In this document: positions 1-4,348 of the stretch, one piece after another
How positions within the stretch are numbered: position 1 is the stretch's first letter
Layout: the number at the start of each line of letters is the position of its first letter
Notes under the pieces: model-generated
Seen by the model: the letters and a program-made list of their open reading frames with translations, nothing else
Told to the model about the DNA's origin: nothing
The model's database searches: none
Program-made: the position numbers and the translations under genes
NCBI GenBank assembly: GCA_003445125.1
Contig: DLVP01000024.1
Location: forward strand, 17,889 to 25,843
Direction: 5' to 3'
Origin: Oscillospiraceae bacterium
GTDB lineage: Bacteria; Bacillota; Clostridia; Oscillospirales; Ruminococcaceae
DNA length: 7,955 nucleotides

Positions 1-26
1 GAAAAATAGCAGAAAGCCGCGGGTTT
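1..26. repeat. Edge fragment of a dispersed repeat, inverted relative to 2594-2619
   Basis: The first 26 bases are the reverse complement of 2594-2619 with 24 of 26 positions matching (central palindromic CCGCGG included). The second copy lies beside hairpin repeats downstream of the threonine aldolase gene. The repeat probably continues to the left of the window. The remaining bases up to the lipoprotein gene (27-186) contain only its ribosome binding site and no promoter I can defend. Confidence 0.5.
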
Positions 27-186
27 CCGGCGCTTTCCAAACAATCCCTCGGCGCATCGCAGTTTGTTCCCACAAAGGCGTCCCCTCTCCCCTGCTTCCG
101 CCGCCCTGCCATATCGGGCGCGACTATCTTTCAACCGCATTCTCCCCGCAAAAAAGTTTCTAATTTTTCTCCATCGGAGGTTTTTT

Positions 187-1167
187 ATGAAAAAGCTGAC
201 CATGATTTCCCTCGCAATCGCGCTGGCGCTTGCCTTCGCCTCCTGCGAAAAAGCGCCCGACGTCACCATCAACAAAGTCAACAACGGAAACAGTACCGAT
301 TCTTCCACAGAAACGGTGTCAACTGTTGAAAACTCTTCGTCCGACGTCGTCGAAACTTCCTCACAAACGGTGGTTTCTTCCGTCGAGGAGACGTCCTCGG
401 TGCGCGATACCGTGCTTCCGGATTCGGTGTACGAGCTGTCTGAGGATCTTCTGCATCGGGTCGCGTATGCTGCCGGTCATTTTCATCCGCAGGACAACCG
501 CGTGACGCGCGAGTACCTCTGCGAGCGGCTGGAAACCGTGGACGGCGTGGAATGTTACGTGATTGAGGTGTACGACGATGTGGACACCTATGTGGCGACC
601 TATGCGTTTGCCATGGACGAGCACAGCGGGCAGGCGTTTGCGTATGACGAAGAAAAAGGAAGCTACCGCCAGATGCAGTTGGGACAGACGATCGTGCTGG
701 GCGGCTGGGTCACTTCGGAAACGGTGAAGAATGTGTATCGCGGACGCGACTTCACGTTCAGCTATGAAGGAATCGCCGAGGAAGCGACGGTTGGCTCCGC
801 TGTCACATTCAAGGGACCGAACTGGTATCTGTCGGTCACCTCCCGCCCCGCCACCGAGGAATACGACTTGGGCAACCCGACGGTCCGCGACGCAATCGAG
901 GAGTCGGATGTGCGCAGTACGCTGGAGGAACAGGGCTTTGTGTTCGATTGGGTACTCCGCAGTGATGAAGTAACAGTGGACGGTCAGCCGATGAAACGCC
1001 GTCCGTTTTCGGCGACGCATCAGGAGGAAATTGTAGATCTCGGTACGGCGTACTACGGGTATGTAAACGGAAGATTTTACCAAATCATTGCCTACACCAC
1101 CACCGACGAAAATTCCGTCAGTGATCTGCTCGGGGGCTTAAAACTGAGCGAGGACAGCGAAAACTGA
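187..1167 (+). CDS. Predicted lipoprotein of unknown function
   Basis: This encodes a 326-residue exported protein that I do not recognise beyond its anchor. The start is ATG 187 because GGAGG at 176-180 sits 6 bases upstream and the protein then opens with a proper signal peptide (M-K-K, hydrophobic residues 4-18). An upstream in-frame ATG at 64 has no such support. A lipobox-like A-F-A-S-C puts the lipidated cysteine at residue 20; Phe at -3 is less usual than Leu. Residues about 30-75 are a low-complexity Ser/Thr/Val/Glu linker, as in many Gram-positive surface lipoproteins. The remaining ~250 residues look like one globular, acidic, beta-rich domain without a motif I can name. The stop codon TGA overlaps the start of the threonine aldolase gene by one base, which implies co-transcription and probably translational coupling. 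A substrate-binding or cell-envelope role would be a guess. Confidence 0.85.
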   Translation: MKKLTMISLAIALALAFASCEKAPDVTINKVNNGNSTDSSTETVSTVENSSSDVVETSSQTVVSSVEETSSVRDTVLPDSVYELSEDLLHRVAYAAGHFHPQDNRVTREYLCERLETVDGVECYVIEVYDDVDTYVATYAFAMDEHSGQAFAYDEEKGSYRQMQLGQTIVLGGWVTSETVKNVYRGRDFTFSYEGIAEEATVGSAVTFKGPNWYLSVTSRPATEEYDLGNPTVRDAIEESDVRSTLEEQGFVFDWVLRSDEVTVDGQPMKRRPFSATHQEEIVDLGTAYYGYVNGRFYQIIAYTTTDENSVSDLLGGLKLSEDSEN

Positions 1168-2198
1168 TGATTAGATTCAACAACTATTATAACCATGGGG
1201 CGTTTGATTCTGTATTGAAGGAGCTGATTGCCACCAATACTATCGGCTATGCGGGCTATGGCGAGGACGAATGGTGCGCCAGAGCGGAAACGGTCATTAA
1301 AAAGCTCATTTCCGAAGACGACGCCCTGATAAAATTTATTCCCGGAGCGACACAGGCAAATATTGTGGTCATTTCGGCGGCGCTGTCGCCGATCCAGAGC
1401 GTCATTGCCGCCGATACCGGACACATCAACTGCCACGAGACGGCTTCTGTTGAAAATACGGGACACAAAATTCTGGCGATTCCGAACACGGACGGGAAAA
1501 TCAGCGCACAGCAGATCGCCGCGTGCGCAGCTGCGTATTACGACGGCGGCACACCGGAGTATCTGACCGAACCGAAAATGGTCTACCTGTCCTTCCCTAC
1601 CGAAAAAGGAACCCTGTATTCTAAGCAGGAGCTGCGGGACATCCGCGAGGTGTGCAAAAAATACGGGATGCTTTTGTTTGTAGACGGCGCGAGAATGGGC
1701 TACGGTCTGGGCGCAAAAACCAACAACCTGACGCTGAAGGATTTTGCGGAGTTGACCGACGTGTTCTATATCGGAGGAACGAAGTGCGGCGCGCTGTTCG
1801 GCGAAGCGCTGGTCATCACCGAGACATCTCTCAAACACCGGTTCAAGGCATATATGAAACAAAAGGGCGCGGTGTTGGCAAAGGGCTGGTTGATGGGGCT
1901 GCAATTTGCACTCATGCTTGAAAGCGGCGAGTATTTTGAAAAGACAAAGCGTGCCGACGAGTTTGCCATGGAGATTAAAAAGGAATTTGAGAAAAAAGGA
2001 ATCCCTTTTTGGGTTGAGAGCTTCACCAATCAGCAGTTTGTCATATTGACCGATTGTCAAAAGGAAAAACTGGCGCAGGGCTATTATTTTGAGGAAGAAG
2101 GCGCGGTGCCGCAGGGAACGGTCGTGCGTTTCTGCACGAGCTGGGCAACGAGCCGTGCCGAAGTTGACCGCCTGCTTGCCGATATAGCCGCGCTGTGA
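1167..2198 (+). CDS. PLP-dependent threonine aldolase / beta-eliminating lyase family enzyme (LtaE/GLY1-like)
   Basis: A 343-residue cytoplasmic fold-type I PLP enzyme. The best match by eye is low-specificity L-threonine aldolase, which cleaves L-threonine or allo-threonine to glycine and acetaldehyde. Visible landmarks are the N-terminal N-x-Y-x-x-G-A and G-Y-G-E-D-E segment (residues 5-12, 30-35), the phosphate-binding G-A-T-Q-A-N (60-65), His86 expected to stack on the cofactor, the V-D-G-A-R block (172-176) whose Asp173 should bind the pyridine nitrogen, and G-G-T-K (203-206) with Lys206 as the Schiff-base lysine. The length fits the family. The start ATG overlaps the lipoprotein stop (TGATG); the only nearby Shine-Dalgarno-like bases are GAGG at 1150-1153, so re-initiation is likely. 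A related aminotransferase or lyase specificity cannot be excluded. The pairing with a lipoprotein gene is not an arrangement I recognise. Confidence 0.9.
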   Translation: MIRFNNYYNHGAFDSVLKELIATNTIGYAGYGEDEWCARAETVIKKLISEDDALIKFIPGATQANIVVISAALSPIQSVIAADTGHINCHETASVENTGHKILAIPNTDGKISAQQIAACAAAYYDGGTPEYLTEPKMVYLSFPTEKGTLYSKQELRDIREVCKKYGMLLFVDGARMGYGLGAKTNNLTLKDFAELTDVFYIGGTKCGALFGEALVITETSLKHRFKAYMKQKGAVLAKGWLMGLQFALMLESGEYFEKTKRADEFAMEIKKEFEKKGIPFWVESFTNQQFVILTDCQKEKLAQGYYFEEEGAVPQGTVVRFCTSWATSRAEVDRLLADIAAL

Positions 2199-2216
2199 AA
2201 AGGAAAAACCGAGCCA

Positions 2217-2289
2217 TGCGGGAGGCTTTGCCCGCACAGGGAGAAAAACTCCGGCGTGACCTTCACGGTCACGCCGGAGTGCTGTTTTT
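2217..2289 (+). terminator. Double hairpin, rho-independent terminator of the lipoprotein-aldolase operon
   Basis: A first 6-bp hairpin (2217-2222 with 2231-2236) is followed by a perfect 14-bp stem, 2248-2261 pairing with 2267-2280 around a 5-base loop. A T5 run follows at 2285-2289. The A-run just before the stem could let it act on the other strand too. The second hairpin is the terminator proper. Confidence 0.9.
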
Positions 2290-2423
2290 GCATTTTTTCC
2301 GCATTTATTGTCCGAAATTTTGAGGAAATTTTCGCTGCACGACTTGAAAAATCGTTTTTTTACTATCTGAAATGTTGAAAAAATTTTCCTCTGCGGCACA
2401 AAGAAAAAACACGAACAAACAAA

Positions 2424-2467
2424 GGCTCCCTCCGAGAGAGAGCTGGCGCCGAAGGTGACTGAAGGAG
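2424..2467 (-). repeat. Short degenerate copy of the dispersed hairpin repeat, opposite orientation
   Basis: The segment reads GGCTCCCTCC, then GAGAG, AGCTGGCGCC, GGTGACTGA and AGGAG. This is the same order of blocks (G/A-rich stem, AGCTG, GC stem, GACTGA, GGAG) that appears on the minus strand of the copies at 2761-2916 and 4042-4197. It is much diverged. The pattern resembles short CTCCCTC...AGCTG...GACTGAGGGAG elements that I recall from intergenic regions of Ruminococcaceae. Confidence 0.5.
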
Positions 2468-2593
2468 AATGCGAGACCTCTGTTTTTCTGCTGTTTTCGG
2501 TTTTGGAGGAAGCGTGTGATCGACATTTTCTCAAACTTAAAACTATCGCCAAAATTCTGAAACAAAAATCGGATTCAAAATCCACAGACAGGC

Positions 2594-2619
2594 AAACCCG
2601 CGGCTTTCCGCTACTTTTC
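2594..2619. repeat. Inverted partner of the repeat at the window start
   Basis: It matches the reverse complement of bases 1-26 at 24 of 26 positions. With the edge fragment it brackets the lipoprotein-aldolase operon as an inverted pair. It directly adjoins the degenerate repeat at 2632-2740. Confidence 0.5.
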
Positions 2620-2631
2620 AGTCTCGCACTC

Positions 2632-2740
2632 TCCTTTCGTCACACTCACGCGTGACACCTTCCTCCCGGAGGAAGACTCATGGCGACGTGCTGCACTGCC
2701 ACAAAAGAAAAGTGTGCAGATTTGGGGGTTTGAGCCTTGG
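2632..2740 (+). repeat. Diverged third copy of the dispersed hairpin repeat
   Basis: The block order matches the two good copies: a GTCAC/GTGAC hairpin, then a CTTCCTCC/GGAGGAAG hairpin (about 2661-2677), then GGCGAC, GCTGC and TGC blocks. After these come AAAAGAAA, GTGCAGA and a TTGGG-TTTGA-GCCT tail. Many substitutions and small indels make this a decayed or separate subfamily copy. Confidence 0.45.
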
Positions 2741-2760
2741 ATCTTTTCTTCTCCCGTCGG

Positions 2761-2916
2761 CTTCCTTCCGAACCGCAACACCCCTCAGTCGCCTGCGGCG
2801 ACAGCTCCCCTCTTAAAAAGAGAGCAGCCTATCGGCGACCGGCTGCGGTGCGGAAAAAAGAAACTTCGGCAAAAATTTCTCATTTTAAAAGCGCAGACTT
2901 TTAGTTTTGAAGGCTC
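2761..2916 (+). repeat. Dispersed structured repeat, copy A (direct repeat of 4042-4197)
   Basis: These 156 bases recur at an offset of 1281 with five differences (at 2823, 2899, 2902, 2903, 2913). The core has imperfect terminal inverted repeats, TTCCGAACCGCA (2766-2777) and TGCGGTGCGGAA (2844-2855), with one mismatch. Three hairpins lie inside: GTCGCC-tgc-GGCGAC (2788-2802), CTCTT-aaa-AAGAG (2810-2822) and GCAGCC...GGCTGC (2824-2846). There is no coding capacity for a transposase, so it could only move in trans, as a MITE or REP-like element would, or it could be an expressed structured RNA. The near identity outside genes points to recent copying or gene conversion. Confidence 0.85.
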
Positions 2917-2948
2917 GGATTTTGTACTGTCCATTACTTTAAAACCCT

Positions 2949-2979
2949 CGCAAACCTTTCTAAAAGGTTTGCGTTTTTT
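2949..2979. terminator. Terminator hairpin between the repeat and the SLOG gene
   Basis: CGCAAACCTTT (2949-2959) pairs with AAAGGTTTGCG (2963-2973), an 11-bp stem with a 3-base loop. The plus strand continues with T6 (2974-2979), a good terminator for anything transcribed through repeat copy A. On the minus strand the hairpin begins just after the SLOG stop codon, followed by GAGGGTTTT, a weaker U-tract. It probably serves the SLOG gene and blocks read-through from the other side. Confidence 0.8.
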
Positions 2980-3466
2980 ACCCCTCAATCAAAATTACCG
3001 GTACACCGATTTTCCGCGCATAATTGACGGTGTTCTTCGTACCGCCTTTTTCTCCGTGAAATACAGCAATTACTGCCGCTGCATGATTTACCATCCACTC
3101 GTTTCGAATCTGAAAACAGGAACGACTGTAACCGTCGCAAACATATTTTACAAAATTTGCAGTTTTGAGTATTTTACTGTACCGATACTGCCAATTTTCA
3201 TTCCACCCTTTTTCAAAACCCTCATAAGGAACGGCGCAAATAAGTTTCACATCTGCGCCCTCGTCACGGATATTCAGCACAATTTCTGCTGCCCAGATAT
3301 CAACGCCTCTTGCCATACCGGAAATGAACACGCGATTTTCCTCGGCAATCATCCGGCGAATCTGCGTCTCTAATTCTGTTTTTATGTCTTTTTCCGCACG
3401 CAAAAGTTTTTCCGGACGGTGACCTGTAAAGCAAACCCTGTGCAGCCTTTTTTCGCTCTCTGTCAT
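2978..3466 (-). CDS. SLOG-fold protein, YpsA/DUF1273-like
   Basis: A 162-residue soluble protein that looks like a stand-alone SLOG (Rossmann-type, SMF/LOG superfamily) domain. Diagnostic segments are F-T-G-H-R-P-E-K-L (13-21) after the first strand, S-G-M-A-R-G-V-D (49-56) with Glu61 after it, V-P-Y-E-G-F (78-83), and the C-terminal G-G-T-K-N-T-V-N-Y-A followed by G-V-P-V-I-L-I. SLOG domains are thought to bind nucleotides or nucleotide-derived ligands. YpsA of Bacillus is linked to division and stress, and other SLOG proteins occur in defence systems; no specific reaction can be assigned here. The start is ATG 3466, since GGAGG (3475-3479, read on the minus strand) lies 8 bases upstream and the in-frame ATG at 3499 falls inside the -10 element. 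The gene is visibly AT-richer than its neighbours (19 G+C in bases 3121-3180) and diverges from the XRE gene. Confidence 0.88.
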   Translation of the reverse strand: MTESEKRLHRVCFTGHRPEKLLRAEKDIKTELETQIRRMIAEENRVFISGMARGVDIWAAEIVLNIRDEGADVKLICAVPYEGFEKGWNENWQYRYSKILKTANFVKYVCDGYSRSCFQIRNEWMVNHAAAVIAVFHGEKGGTKNTVNYARKIGVPVILIEG

Positions 3467-3494
3467 ATAAAATTCCTCCATTTCACCTGAATAC

Positions 3495-3523
3495 ATCATA
3501 TCACATATCTACTTTCGTTTCAA
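3495..3523 (-). promoter_or_regulatory. Sigma-A-type promoter of the SLOG gene
   Basis: On the minus strand TTGAAA (3523-3518) and TATGAT (3500-3495) are 17 bases apart, each one mismatch from consensus. Transcription would begin near 3488, leaving a ~20-base leader with the ribosome binding site. This also rules out the start codon at 3499. Confidence 0.8.
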
Positions 3524-3584
3524 CTCATAAGTATATTATTTCTCACTTTGGAAGTAAAATAGTGATAAGAAAGGCGGTGACGCG

Positions 3585-3899
3585 ATGGACACACATGCTC
3601 GTCTCCTGCAATTATTGCGGGAACGCGGATGGACGGAATATAAACTCTCCAAAGAATGTGGATTGGCGCAGTCCACCATCGGAAATATTTTCCGTAGAAA
3701 CACCGTTCCTTCCGTCGCCACCCTTGAAACGATTTGCAAGGGATTCGGCATCACGATGTCTCAATTCTTTGCCGATACCGCCATGGTGGAAATGACGCCG
3801 GAAATGAAGACGCTTTTCGACCGTTGGCTCTGCCTGACGCCGACACAAAAGACCGCTGTTCTCCAATTGCTCGAAGCGATGAACTGCGAAAACGAATGA
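3585..3899 (+). CDS. XRE-family helix-turn-helix transcriptional regulator
   Basis: A 104-residue DNA-binding protein. Residues about 5-60 form a Cro/CI-type HTH (L-R-E-R-G-W-T-E-Y-K-L-S-K-E-C-G-L with A-Q-S-T-I-G-N-I-F as the recognition helix, then P-S-V-A-T-L-E-T-I). The tail (70-100) has the M-T-P-E-M...L-T-P-T-Q-K-T-A-V-L-Q-L-L helix pair common in short clostridial XRE proteins, probably for dimerisation. Start ATG 3585 follows AAAGGCGGTGA (3570-3580), an anti-16S match with one mismatch. It is divergent from the SLOG gene across a 118-base gap, so regulation of that promoter and of itself is a reasonable inference. No convincing plus-strand promoter was found, although TAAAAT at 3555-3560 could be a -10. 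The target and inducer are unknown. Confidence 0.9.
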   Translation: MDTHARLLQLLRERGWTEYKLSKECGLAQSTIGNIFRRNTVPSVATLETICKGFGITMSQFFADTAMVEMTPEMKTLFDRWLCLTPTQKTAVLQLLEAMNCENE

Positions 3900-3927
3900 C
3901 CTTTGCAAGGAGATACTGACAAATTTT

Positions 3928-3963
3928 GGGCTGACCGATTCGGTCAGCCCTTTCTTCGTTTTT
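3928..3963 (+). terminator. Rho-independent terminator of the XRE gene
   Basis: A perfect 10-bp stem, GGGCTGACCG (3928-3937) with CGGTCAGCCC (3941-3950) and an ATT loop, is followed by the T-rich tail TTTCTTCGTTTTT. It lies 29 bases after the stop codon. Confidence 0.92.
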
Positions 3964-4287
3964 AGTATGAACGCCGAACGGAGTGCCGCGAAAATATCCC
4001 TCGGCACAGTCCGAAGAGTACCGTCCGCTGCCGCAAAATCACTTCCTTCCGAACCGCAACACCCCTCAGTCGCCTGCGGCGACAGCTCCCCTCTTAAAAA
4101 GAGGGCAGCCTATCGGCGACCGGCTGCGGTGCGGAAAAAAGAAACTTCGGCAAAAATTTCTCATTTTAAAAGCGCAGACCTTGGGTTTTGAAGCCTCAAC
4201 CCCTCCCGCCGCCGGTCGTTCCCGGACAGCGGCGAAGCGGATTTTCATCGGCGCGCGGTTTTTTCTTTTGAAATTTTCAAAAATCGC
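3964..4287. other. Non-coding interval holding repeat copy B
   Basis: I see no gene. Beyond the repeat it contains a GTGCCG...CGGCAC stem (about 3983-4007). A nested GC-rich hairpin also lies here, CGCCGC (4207-4212) with GCGGCG (4229-4234) around CCGG/CCGG. Neither has a T-run, so neither looks like a terminator. An open frame through the repeat has no ribosome binding site. Confidence 0.6.
4042..4197 (+). repeat. Dispersed structured repeat, copy B (direct repeat of 2761-2916)
   Basis: It matches copy A at 151 of 156 positions in the same orientation. Terminal inverted repeats fall at 4047-4058 and 4125-4136. The one core difference, G at 4104, lengthens the middle hairpin to CCCTCTT/AAGAGGG, so this copy is the better folded one. 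The remaining four differences cluster in the last 20 bases. The bases just outside the two copies differ, which helps define the left boundary. Confidence 0.85.
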
Positions 4288-4316
4288 TTGCTTTTTTCGG
4301 AAAAGCATGATATGAT
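4288..4316 (+). promoter_or_regulatory. Promoter of the flavodiiron gene
   Basis: TTGCTT (4288-4293) and TATGAT (4311-4316) are separated by 17 bases, with TG one base before the -10 (extended -10). The start point would be about 4323, giving a leader of roughly 25 bases that contains AGGAGG at 4337-4342. Confidence 0.8.
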
Positions 4317-4333
4317 AATAGTAACGATTATTA
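4313..4333 (+). promoter_or_regulatory. Fur/PerR-like operator dyad over the flavodiiron start point
   Basis: TGATAAT (4313-4319) and ATTATTA (4327-4333) form a 7-7-7 dyad with one mismatch between the arms. The outer heptamers match the classical 21-bp Fur box at 13 of 14 positions, though its centre does not. The dyad overlaps the -10 and the probable start point, the right place for repression. PerR is known to repress flavodiiron genes in Clostridium acetobutylicum; which regulator binds here is inference. Confidence 0.45.
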
Positions 4334-4348
4334 CTTAGGAGGCGGCTT

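Larger units (their letters stand above)
2290..2760. other. AT-rich non-coding region with degenerate repeats
   Basis: I see no credible gene here. Apart from the repeats listed separately, it holds an AT-rich imperfect inverted repeat (GAGGAAATTTTC at 2322-2333 against 2377-2391). It also has runs of T and A, and small hairpins such as GGATT-caa-AATCC. The open frames crossing it lack ribosome binding sites and recognisable protein sequence. Confidence 0.6.

Noticed and set aside
64..186. N-terminal extension of the lipoprotein from the upstream ATG at 64
   Set aside because: It would bury the signal peptide 41 residues inside the protein; GGAGG lies properly before ATG 187 instead.
1092..2585. 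A 497-residue open frame on the minus strand over the aldolase gene
   Set aside because: It runs through the operon terminator and AT-rich non-coding DNA and lies antisense to a well-supported PLP enzyme gene.
2714..3373. A 219-residue open frame on the plus strand over repeat copy A and the SLOG gene
   Set aside because: It crosses the terminator hairpin and is antisense to the SLOG gene, which has a promoter, ribosome binding site and family motifs.
44..4008. ATCCCTCGGC(G/A)CA shared by 44-56 and 3996-4008
   Set aside because: Twelve matches of 13 are expected by chance in a window this size and no further homology flanks them.
2424..4197. A CRISPR array in the repeat-rich regions
   Set aside because: The repeats are long, irregularly spaced, in mixed orientation, and no spacer-like regular units or cas genes are visible.
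2761..4197. A composite transposon or integrative element carrying the SLOG/XRE genes
   Set aside because: No transposase, integrase, recombinase or attachment site is present inside or beside the repeats; only the bracketing repeats support movement.
3983..4315. Open frames through repeat copy B
   Set aside because: Translated repeat sequence is shared only because the DNA is duplicated; no start signal, and it runs into the flavodiiron promoter.
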